From Phylloscopus collybita (lineage: Eukaryota; Chordata; Aves; Passeriformes; Phylloscopidae), in NCBI GenBank assembly GCA_027886175.1, contig JAJNNQ010000009.1, positions 22,309,501 through 22,373,500 on the forward strand: a stretch of 64,000 nt of DNA. The letters run 5' to 3'. Positions within the stretch are counted from its first letter, which is position 1. Each line of letters opens with the position of its first letter. Under the pieces are notes generated by a model. The model had not been told where the DNA came from. It saw nothing but the letters and a program-made list of their open reading frames with translations, and made no database searches. A program made the position numbers and the translations under genes. Below are positions 55,001-64,000 of this stretch, in pieces.

Positions 55001-56200
55001 TTGTTTATTATCCTCGGCACAGTAATGATACCTCAGGCCACAGTGATAAGTAATTGAAACAACAGGGGTCTTAGAGAGACTTAAAAGCAAAGATCTTAAA
55101 ATACACAGAAACTGGTGTATTAAATCGAATGTGTAACTAATAAATTGCCAGCTATTTGCAGTATAATACAACATCCCAGATTCAGTCATTCTAGAGATTT
55201 CAACTTCCACAATGCCACTTGATATTCTTCAGAATGTAAAACTCCATCAAGATGAGGCTAAAATAAGAGCAATAATAATAATCATGGTAACAACAACAAC
55301 AACAACAACAACAATGTTATTCACACTTACTTTTCTCAAAAGGGGTTTCCACTTGTAAATGCAGGTAGATGATGGGTAATTTTAAGACCAAAGTGTGACA
55401 ACAAGCACATGCAATTAAGAACCCAGTGCTATGCAGTGCTGAATATCTATGATCTAAAGCTGATAAGGATTAAATTGAGTAAATAACAATCTTTATAAAT
55501 ATTGTTGACTTACTGTATCATGTTCTTCTGGCCTGAAAATATGTCATACTGACTAAAAATTTACATACTAAAAACAAAACAAAGCGATTTCTCTTCAATT
55601 GTACTTGCCCTAAACAGATGTCACAGAGCCCTCCTCTGAGGATGGAAGGATACAACCTTCAAAGCAAATCTTATGCCCTCAGACCTACTGATATGTTGGT
55701 CTGTGTTCTTTATTAAACGAAATTGCATGTGGTATTTTTCATTTGTCTTTATGATCTATTAATAACACTTTACCTATCCATCACTCTGTATTTTCTGCAT
55801 AATTTTATCCAGTTCTTCTGCTTTTAAGATGGTCCTAGAATTTTTAGTGCTATTCTATGTACTGTATGAATTTTGAATATATACTTTATGCAGCTGAGAT
55901 ATATCATGCTTAACAGAAAGTTTTCCAAAACCATTGTCTCACATTGTAATGAGATACAGAGAGATTAGGGATATTTTAGTACTTTGGCTACTGGATGGCA
56001 CATGAAGGGCAATATGATTAAATGCAAGATAAAACTGTGAGCTGAGTGATAAAACCAGACAAGTACATGAAAGATTCTTCTGTCAGAGGTTTTACTTATT
56101 TGTCATGTAAATATTGCCTGAATGTACTATTACTGAATCTAAAGTTTGTAATTTTGCAGCTAGTAGTTCTCCATTAGGGGTACTGTTTCATTTATCACTG
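49001..56200. other. BEND4 upstream intergenic DNA, second part; no gene seen
   Basis: AT-rich intergenic DNA without recognisable coding sequence. The longest frames, 51801-52154 (+, 117 codons) and 53212-53529 (+, 105 codons), show no familiar motif and no splice context that I can support. A (GAAA)-rich patch lies at about 49405-49435. The 49480-49690 stretch is rich in TAAT and TGATCA motifs. Confidence 0.5.
55289..55314. repeat. (AAC)n microsatellite
   Basis: About eight and a half perfect AAC units, preceded within 20 bases by a short (AAT)n stretch at about 55270-55282. A candidate length-variable marker. Confidence 0.9.
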
Positions 56201-59200
56201 CTGATAAATGTTGTCTCTGGAAGGCTAGGAAATAAGACAGTCATACAACAGTAATCTCCCTCAACCCGTGCTAACCTGGCTGTACTGTTTATTTCTAGTA
56301 GGGTGCACCATTTGCCAGGGGTGGCATCTACCAAGGTTCTGCAAGTGCTGCCAGTGTGCCTCTGCAATGTATAAAATCAGCAGCTGGCTCCAAGAAAATG
56401 CTCCCCAAAAAAGGAAGAGAAGAAATAAAGTCATATTTCTAGGCTCTCTAGATCTTCAGGGCAGAGATATGTATATCTGCTGTGTGGTTACTGTGCAGAG
56501 CAGAGAAGCACCAAGACAGGGTATGCTGGGCAGCAGGAACTGCTCAGGCATCATTGTGAGTTGTTTCTGCCATTAAAGTACAGGCAAGGAGGAGAAATGA
56601 CACTCCAGAAATCTCAACTTTCCTCTTTCAGGAACCAAGGGGGTATCTGCTTTGGAAAAATGCCAGCTGGCTCAGCCCAGCTTCGGGGATCCTGGTGCTG
56701 CACTGGGGAATGCAGTGGCTTAGGTTCCCCCAGCTTCAGCCCACTGTCCCAGAGCTGCTGGGGAAATTACCCTGATTTGGGGGGTGTCAGTGTGTAAAGA
56801 ATGGGGATGTTAAGGGTTTGAGTTGTCTCTTGGTAACAGCACTCACACCAGGAAAAATAGGAAAACACTTCAATGTTCCAGTTCCGTTCTTACATCATGA
56901 GGGAGAAGTTCAGCTTGATCCAGGCTTTTGGAATGTGGCTGGAACACCTAAGCATCACACCACCAGGGCACACTGGTTCTAGCAAGGGCCAAGTTGTGCA
57001 GAGGTTTGGAGAGGTTGCTGGTGCCTGTCACTGAAAGCTGGTGGAGGCTGCCTGCCTGCTGATTTGAAGGAAGACAGGGCTCACCATAAGCTACTTGAGA
57101 AAATTGTAGGCTCTGTGTAAGTTGCACAAATTACTGGCCAAAGATTTCAAACAAGGAATACGTTTGTTCTCAAACTATTTATGAACAGAAAAAAACACCC
57201 AAATCTCACAGTAAGACAGTGATGTGTTGAATATGCTTTGTTTGCCTGGCATTAATGGATATCTGAAGGAGCTGGGTTGTATGGCTCATTCAGTCAAGCT
57301 GTAGAGATAATCAAAGGGGTGAGAAATTCTTCCAAAGGATCCCTGTTTGAATTCTTCAAACATTCTCTCAAACTCCCAGTGAATTCAGTACAGAAAAATT
57401 ATGATGTGGCTTACATCCTTGCAGGTCTCCTGTCACCCTGTGCAGCTGAACTGAGACCAAACAATTTCCCAGAGCTCATATGGGAGCAACACAATTGTCC
57501 CTTTCCATATGCCATTAGTCACATGTATTTCCAGTCCCTGGGCTAGATCTCTGCAGGCTGCATGTGACCTGCTGCCTGTCCCCTGCCACACTCTTTCCAC
57601 AAGGCCCTTGCTGTCACCTGGGGATGGAGATGTGATGTGCAGTCCCCAGTGTCTTGGTAACAAGCTATCTGGCTGCTCTTGGTGAAGTTCTGGGGTCCCT
57701 CATGGATATGTGACACCCAGGAGTAAAAGAGAATTATCACTATAAAAAAACCTGATCTTTTCATGTCTATAATTTGTTCCTGTGTTTGTGTGTTATTGCA
57801 TTGCATTAAGCTCTCTCTAAAAACAAAAAAAACTGCAATTCATAATCAGAGAGGGGGGAGAGAGAGAAAGACAGAGAGAAAGAATAATGCTGGGAATCCC
57901 AGATTGCTGAAAGGGAAAGGGAAAAAACAACACAAAATTGCTGCCTGAGATGATTAAAGACACTTCAACATTTTATGCGAACAGCCTGCAAAACTGCAAC
58001 AGAAAATGGTGGGAGATAAGGCAGCAAAGGAGATGGTTATCGGAGCAAGAAGTTGGCGATATTTTTTGAAAAATAGTCACTACATGAAAAAATCCTCTCT
58101 TGTCTCAAAAAAAAAAAAAAAAAAAAAAAGCCAAGAGCAGATATAACCAAGGAACGTATAGATGATCAGTGTCCCATGCTTCATTCAATCAGGTAATCAA
58201 GATAATTAGAAAGTATGGGGAAGATTGATTAGTGGCCAAGACAGACATTGAGTTGACCTTTTCTTTATTACTACAGCAGTACATTTAAATAGTCTCCACT
58301 TAGTAGGGTTTAAAATGGAAAAGTGAGCTGTTATAGATATAGTAAATGTGTAACTAAGAATGCATGATCTAATACCCCTATTCTATAGCTTGCTTTCCAC
58401 CTTTAGTCTCCACATGATTTCATCTGAACATGAATTATTTTAATTTCTTGAATACATGCTCTAGCAGTTACACTGGTTACTATCTTAAGAGAAACCAATG
58501 TATTTAATGGTAGTAAAATAGATACAGTCTTAAGTGTTTTTAAATTGAAAATATGGAAACATAGAGGTCAGTACTACTTTGAGAATTAGCATCAGTTTTG
58601 TTATGCTCAGGAGCAGGACAAGGGGAGCTGAACCAGACTCCTCATGCTGGGATCCCAAGATTAGTGGTAAGTGAGGGAACATATCCAGAACTTCTCTGTG
58701 GTACCTTCTGCTGGTACCTGCATGCAGAGCCTGGCATGCCCCAGGGTAACCTGGGCCTCTCCTTCACCATGTCAGAGATTTTGGCTCAGTGACCCACAGC
58801 TGGGGCCAGTGGAGCTGCCACAGCACCAGTGCCAGCAGCAAGTGTCAGAGCACAGAGAACAGACAGGAATCTCATAGGGAAAGAAACTTTGCGAAGACAT
58901 CTTTACAGCTATTAGCCAGTCTCCGTGGTGTGAGGGGAGGCTTACCTACCAAAAAGGCTACAAGGCAGGCACAGCACAGAGAGGACATCACGCAGGAGAG
59001 GCTTGCAAGGATTTGTGGCACCCATAAAAAGGGATCCTGAGCCAAAATATGTAGCTTGCAGTTCTCACCTAGAGGGGTTGAAAACATAACACAGGTCACA
59101 AGTTTCAGGAGCGGGCTGACTTGTGCCTCTGGGCTAATGGTGTGGAGCTGGACACCTAAGCAGCAGACTTTAGGGCACAGGAGTGCTGCCTGGATCATGT

Positions 59201-61879
59201 AGGAAATCTGGGTGTGTCCAAGGAATACCCCTCTTAGGAGCAGGGTTTAATTTACCTTTCTATACAAAACATTCTTCTCTTTGGTGAGAAATACAGTGAG
59301 CTGAGCTCTATAAGGTGACCCTAATAGCAAATGTAAATGAGAAGTAGAGGTAGATACAGACACTTCACAGTAGCAGAGTGTGGGAACGAATGATGCAGGA
59401 TTTTGCCTGGAGGCGACTCAGGGCACAAGCCTTGTCAGATCTGGAACAAAGACAATGCACTGTGTATCCTGCCATCAGCAAGGGCTGGACCACAAGCAGT
59501 GAGCCTGCTGTGGAGGGCCCAGTTTCCCACCGAGGTTCAGTGATACCTGCTAAAGAGTCACAGCATTTTCTCAGCTGCTGAACTGAAGGCTGGTGTGTAG
59601 TGCTCAAGGCTGTTTGCTGAGCAGTACTTTTCCTCACAAGCAAATCTGCAGGGGAAAGGGAGAGAAATTAATTAATAAAACTGGAAGATATTTAGAAGAA
59701 TAAGTGTGTATTTGGAAGAAAATTCACACCAACTTAATTTGGTATAATGCAGGTGAAATCAATGGATTTCTACAAAAAGTGGCTTTGCAGAAGTTTACAA
59801 AATCTACAGGGAAATTATGACATTAAGCAAAGTTTACAACTACAGAGTAATGTTTCAGGCAAAAAATGTTATATGTTGTTCATTTGCAACCCCCCCTTCA
59901 ACTACAGAATTAGCCTTTTAATTTTGTAGAGTTGAAAACAATTGACATACTGTATCAAGATTTTTCTTCTGTGAGTTATCTACTAAGCAGAAATAATCTT
60001 GATCGCCAGCATTGGATCAGGCATTCAGCTTATGTAACCCAGCAGAACGCCTCTGGTGTCAATAAAACCACCTTGATTTACAGTAGCAGGAGATCTGAGC
60101 AGTGTACAGCTTTGAAAAATTGAGGTGCATGTTTATTCGTTATTTCAAAGGTAGAGTCTTGATCTGCTCTGCTGAGACATAACCTTGCTGTGCCAGACAG
60201 CTGTGCTGAGATCTCCACAGGCTCAGGAGGACCAGGGTTTGCTCCCAGACTGTACTTTGCAGGAACAGATCTTCATGAAGTAGGAGCAAGTCCAGCACTT
60301 CCTGAGGAATGCCTCTTTACCCTAGCCCATCCAAAAGGCACTTGCAATGGCAATTAATTGGTTCTGGGATACCCTCCAATGCAAATGGCCACATCCAAAG
60401 CCCTCTATTTTGCTGCCTTCAAAGGGTACCCGCTTAGTCTCAAGGGTGTCACTTTTGAGACTGGTGCTTTATATGCATCTAGGTCAGACTTCATCTGTGA
60501 CCAAACACGTGAACAGTGATCCTGTGCTGATCTTGAAATGGGTGTAGGGTCACGTGGGGGCTTTTGTAATGCCACTGCTCCACTTGCTGCAGTGTGGGTA
60601 TGAGAGTGGTGAGGGTCTACATGAGCACATGGGGGTGCTGGTGCCTGCCTGCCTTTGCTGGCCTGGACTGAGCCTTCACAGTTCTGTTCCTAGAGCACTG
60701 GCAGGGGTGTGAGGCTCCAGAGTTGGTCTTACTGACAGTCTTGCTCTAATTTAAATAAAAAAGTGTTTAAATAAAGACTAATAAGGAAACTTCAAAATAT
60801 TAAAACGTAGCTGCCTTTGAAATAGTAGGGCAGGAAACAACTGTTGTGAAGACTGCAGGAAGTGCCAATGGGTTAGAGCCACGTTTGGTTTAGTGTCTGT
60901 ACTGCATTAAATGCCACAGAGGCAGGAATTCAGAGTAGTGAGGTGCAGAATACTTCTATCTAGTGCTGAGCACTTTCCACTCTCATTTGACTTCACTGGA
61001 GGAAACTCCAGGAAGCTTCATACCTCAGAAGGTGGCTGCAAGCTCTGACATTTGAATCACACTAATAAAGTAGGTTCCCTTGGTGGGATGTGCATTCCCC
61101 CTCCCTGTAAGTTTCAAATAATACTACTCCTTAAAGTAGGAACAAACATTTTACTTATGGCTAGAATGCATTTATTGGCAATTTTCACATAAATCAACTT
61201 ATATGAAAATGTATTCATAATCCAAGCCTTCTCTATAGTGATAAAATGTTTCTGCTTCTGTGGTAGAAAATAGCTTATTATGCAAACAGCATTGCTAGTG
61301 TTACATTATGCATGGGAGTCACCTGGAGAACATCACAAAAGCTTCAACCAAAAAGAAAAAAAAGAGGGGAGAAAATTGGGTGTTCCATTTACTGCACCAC
61401 TTGCCTATTATAATTAGCTGTAAATGAGCTGATATCTGTACTTTGAAATGTATTTCATATATGCCTTGGTAACATCATACAAATAAGAAAAGCAGAAGAG
61501 AATGAAAGGATATGAAACTCACCCAGAAATGGCCTTGCAAAATGTCACCCCAATTAAAAAAGCAAAAGCCAGTTGCCATTTTTAAACTGGTTAGTTGTAT
61601 TTACTTTGAGAATACCTTGGTTATATTTATATTCTACTTGATTTAATTCAGGATGCTGCAAGTTCCCACTGGACTGTCATCATTATGAATGACATTGTTG
61701 AGAAGTCTGATTAAATAAGATCTTCTCAGGCTAAAACCCATATTACTTCAGATATGTTTAAAACAATCATGAGGGGGAAAAAAGGAATTAGTCCCAGCAC
61801 AATCATTCAAGGCCCATTGTCTCATGTGACCTTTCATACTGAGGGATAAAATAGTGTTTTTTAAAAAAAGTGGAAGGAT
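56201..61879. other. BEND4 upstream intergenic DNA, third part; no gene seen
   Basis: Intergenic DNA of mixed composition. Frames up to 108 codons (58872-59198, minus) are not recognisable. It includes a purine-rich (GA)n-like patch (about 57850-57885) and a 23-base A run. The 61140-61480 stretch is AT-rich with paired octamer-like ATGCAAA/ATGCAT motifs. No mobile element is recognised before 61880. Confidence 0.5.
58107..58129 (+). repeat. Poly-A run, 23 bases
   Basis: Uninterrupted A run. No upstream body of a SINE, LINE or processed gene copy can be recognised, so its origin is unclear. Confidence 0.85.
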
Positions 61880-62459
61880 GAGAGCAGCCCTGTGGGGAAG
61901 GGTTTGGGGGTGATGGCTGATGAAAAACTCAGCATGAGCTGGCAGTGTCAGAAAGCCTATGGATCCTGGGCTGCACCAAAAGCAGCATGGCCAGAAGGTG
62001 AAAGGAGGTGATTCTATCCCTCTGCTCTATGAGACCCCACCTGGAGTACTGGGTACAGTTCTGCTGTCCCCAACATGAGGACATGGAACAGTTAGAACAA
62101 GTCCAGAGGAGGCCACAAAGTTGGTAAGAGGACTGGAGCACCCCCCTAGGAAGACAGGCTGATAAAGTTGGGGCTGTACATCCTGGAGAAGAGAAGGTTG
62201 TGTGGGGACCTCATAACAACCTTCCAGTATCTGAAGGGGACCTACTGGAGAGGAACTTTTCATCAGGAACTGTAGTGATAGGATAAGGAGTAATGAGTCA
62301 AAATTGAAAGAGGGGAAGTTCAAATTGGCTATTAGGAAGGAATTTTTTACTGTGGGGGTAGTGAAACACTGAAACATGCTGCTCATGCTGACCACCCTGG
62401 CTGTGGTCAAAGACAGGTTGGATAAGGCCTTGAGCAACCTGGTCTAGAGGGAGGTGATA
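61880..62459 (+). mobile_element. CR1 LINE fragment (ORF2 3' end), sense orientation
   Basis: It contains the CR1 consensus stretches around 'atgagaccccacctggagtac', 'gtccagaggaggccacaaag', 'ctggagaagagaaggttgtg' and 'caacctggtctagagggaggtg', in sense order. These match the 3' coding part and 3' UTR of avian CR1. It is truncated at both ends: the body starts within the ORF2 end, and the last 60-80 bp with the ATTCTATG tail is missing after 'gggaggtgat'. It carries many substitutions and indels, and its frame is broken. Confidence 0.9.
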
Positions 62460-62896
62460 TGAAGAATGTTTATAAATATAAAAATAAAGGATTTTAGAAG
62501 CAGCTTTTGGTGATTTTGCAGAAGTAAAGAAACAGCTTGTACTGAGAAATACACAGAAGATCAGCTACTAAGCCTGATTGTTAGGTAGTTACTAAGTAGA
62601 AGTCATACAGGTAAGATGTATAATGTCGAAACTCAGCAAAGCAGAACCTGGGTATTTGTCAGAAGTCGATAAAGCAGAACTTAGTGGCTCGAATCCAGCA
62701 AAATCAAGCTCCTCATCTTTGGCAAGAGCAAAGTGACCCAAAAAACAGCCAAACCTCCACTGTGCCTGCCCAGAAGCGAAGATCAAACTGAGAAAGCTGT
62801 CGGCCTTCCTCCCAAGGCCCCAGCTCACAACCACCAGGAGATGTGACAGCTAACTGGAACATGAAGTGAGAGAAGGCGGGAATGGGCGGGTGGGGA
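62460..62896. other. Unclassified sequence between CR1 and the tandem array, possibly LTR-derived
   Basis: It starts with TATAAATATAAAAATAAAGG directly after the truncated CR1 and runs to the first 40-bp repeat. No coding frame is recognised. Its position next to retroviral sequence suggests it belongs to the same insertion, perhaps as part of an LTR, but I find no clear TG...CA ends or target-site duplication. Confidence 0.3.
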
Positions 62897-63153
62897 GGTG
62901 TGGGTCTGTGGGATCCATGTGTATTTAAACCTGGCAGGTGTTGGTCTGTGGGATCCATGTGTATTTAAACCTGGCAGGTGTGGGTCTGTGGGATCAATGT
63001 GTATTTAAACCTGGCAGGTGTTGGTCTGTGGGATCCATGTGTATTTAAACCTGGCAGGTGTTGGTCTGTGGGATCCATGTGTATTTAAACCTGGCAGGCG
63101 TGGGTCTGTGGGATCCATGTGTATTTAAACCTGGCAGGTGTGGGTCTGTGGGA
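62897..63153. repeat. 40-bp tandem array, 6.4 copies, each with TATTTAAA
   Basis: Six full copies and one partial copy of a 40-bp unit that begins GGTGTGGGTCTGTGGGATCC and continues with ATGTGTATTTAAACCTGGCA. Copies are nearly identical: single changes swap G/T after GGTGT, one copy has GGATCA instead of GGATCC, and one has GCAGGC. Each copy holds a TATA-like TATTTAAA, at about 62922, 62962, 63002, 63042, 63082 and 63122. The near identity points to recent expansion or ongoing homogenisation. The unit is not a multiple of 3, so it is not a coding repeat. Confidence 0.95.
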
Positions 63154-63560
63154 CCTCGTCTTGAGCAGGCATGCACTGTTTGGAGGAGATATCCCTCGTG
63201 TGTCCCAGCTGGAAATAAAACATACCTGTGTTGCCTAAGACAACAGAGGCAGAGGCCGGTCAGGGTGAGGCTGCAGTGAATTTTATTTCTGGCCTTCAAG
63301 GCCAGCCCTGGCAGCCACCACAGCTGCCTGAGGTCGTTCCAAGATGCAAGCAAAAGGAGGCCGAGTCACCGAACCCCCCCCCTTTTCTAGATTCCAGTCC
63401 ATTTGCATATGCCCCATTCGTTGTCCAATCAACAACTCCAGATGACGATGTTCCATCCTTCCACGTTGTTTGTCTTTAGGGCCTGGAGCTGAGAGAGAGT
63501 GTCCTTGAAGATGTGAATCCCGCCGAAACCCAAACTACCCTCCCCCCATCACCCTGTGAT
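63154..63560. mobile_element. LTR-like segment of an endogenous retrovirus
   Basis: Sequence between the tandem array and the pol remnant with typical LTR signals but unclear ends. On the minus strand, the sense of pol: a CCAAT box (plus-strand CCAAT 63425-63429 reads as ATTGG), an octamer ATGCAAAT (63408-63401), an A4G9 run (about 63386-63374) that could be a polypurine tract, and AATAAA (63287-63282). On the plus strand, AATAAA (63214-63219) follows the last TATTTAAA by about 90 bases with a GT-rich stretch after it, also LTR-like. Which strand carries the LTR cannot be settled by eye. Confidence 0.4.
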
Positions 63561-63876
63561 GACCAGGCAGCCTGCTCATTAGAATGAGGCACCGAGATCC
63601 CAAAACTTGAGGCATCAGTCCTCCCCTTTAGAGGCTTGACAAGGCCTCTACCTTGTGTAGTCTCTACCCAAATAAAATAACAGTAACACTTAGATAAGTA
63701 ATTATCAACAACAATACTGAATATTAGATGAGCATTTGATAGCCCAGTTATACTTGGTAAAACTTGGTACAAATACAAACCCAACAGTACAGATTTTCTC
63801 CAAACTGTTGCTTCCATAGTCAGTCATTTCGTAAAAAACAATTAAATATGAGAAAAGAGCCGCTCTAATTTTACTA
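63561..63876 (-). pseudogene. Retroviral region 3' of pol; env largely missing
   Basis: Only about 300-500 bp separate the pol stop from LTR-like signals, far too little for an intact env (normally well over 1 kb). A frame overlapping the pol end (63938-63705) has the position of an env start in gammaretrovirus-like elements, and another frame (63817-63476) runs to the LTR-like region. These may be the two edges of an env deleted in the middle. I do not recognise a receptor-binding, fusion or cleavage motif, so the env identity is inference. Confidence 0.35.
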
Positions 63877-64000
63877 TCATGGGGGGGCTGAAGCTTTCTT
63901 GACTCTGGAGTAGTGAATCCATGGTCCTTTATCAGCAACCTTGACTGCAGTGAAAGTTGTCAATAGTACTTGAAATGGTCCATTCCACTTGGCCTGCAAA
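63877..64000 (-). pseudogene. Endogenous retrovirus pol 3' end (integrase C-terminus), partial
   Basis: On the minus strand the frame enters from the right edge and ends at TGA (63879-63877). It reads KWNGPFQVLLTT, then TAVKV and WIHYSRVKKA. This is the W-GP-QVLLTT...TAVKV...WIH-S-K-A signature at the end of integrase in gammaretrovirus-like (class I) endogenous retroviruses. About 40 codons are open here; the rest of pol lies beyond the window, so intactness cannot be judged. The missing env suggests a defective element. Confidence 0.8.

Noticed and set aside
58107..58129. Poly-A run as the tail of a retrotransposed gene
   Set aside because: No coding or SINE/LINE body is recognisable upstream, and no target-site duplication is evident.

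Overview
This window is vertebrate nuclear DNA, most likely from a bird. It has short exons with GT/AG splice sites spread over tens of kilobases, a CpG-island promoter, two truncated CR1 LINE copies of the avian type, and an endogenous-retrovirus remnant at the right edge. No prokaryotic gene organisation is present. The gene order is that of human 4p13, where SLC30A9 is followed by BEND4 and then SHISA3.

Layout: (1) Positions 1-521 hold the end of SLC30A9 (zinc transporter ZnT9) on the + strand: an intron tail and the last coding exon, followed by a 3' UTR of uncertain length. (2) About 2.4-11.5 kb is the convergent SLC30A9/BEND4 spacer, in which I see no gene. (3) About 11.5-42.4 kb is the complete BEND4 gene on the minus strand. 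It has five coding exons (42377-42014, 33665-33099, 21850-21759, 18468-18228, 15226-15009) that join in frame to 493 codons. A 3' UTR of about 3.5 kb probably ends at the AATAAA at 11504-11509. Exon 1 lies in a CpG island (about 41.47-42.87 kb). (4) About 42.9-61.9 kb is BEND4 upstream DNA with no recognisable gene. It holds AT-rich stretches with clustered homeodomain- and octamer-like motifs that could be regulatory. (5) About 61.9-64 kb is a repeat cluster: a CR1 fragment, a 40-bp tandem array with six TATTTAAA boxes, LTR-like sequence, and the 3' end of a retroviral pol gene running off the window on the minus strand.

The two genes are neighbours without a known functional link. ZnT9 is a cation-diffusion-family zinc transporter. 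BEND4 is a nuclear BEN-domain (DNA-binding) protein with an acidic run and a leucine-zipper-like coiled coil.

I found no new multi-gene system. The points most worth a second look are the BEND4 promoter (a PBX-MEIS decamer beside CCAAT, a G-quadruplex motif, and an adjacent homeobox-motif-rich element), the 40-bp array with LTR-like signals on both strands, a GC-rich block inside the BEND4 3' UTR, and a possible decayed reading frame in BEND4 intron 1. The BEND4 and SLC30A9 calls come from recognising the encoded peptides; no alignment was run.
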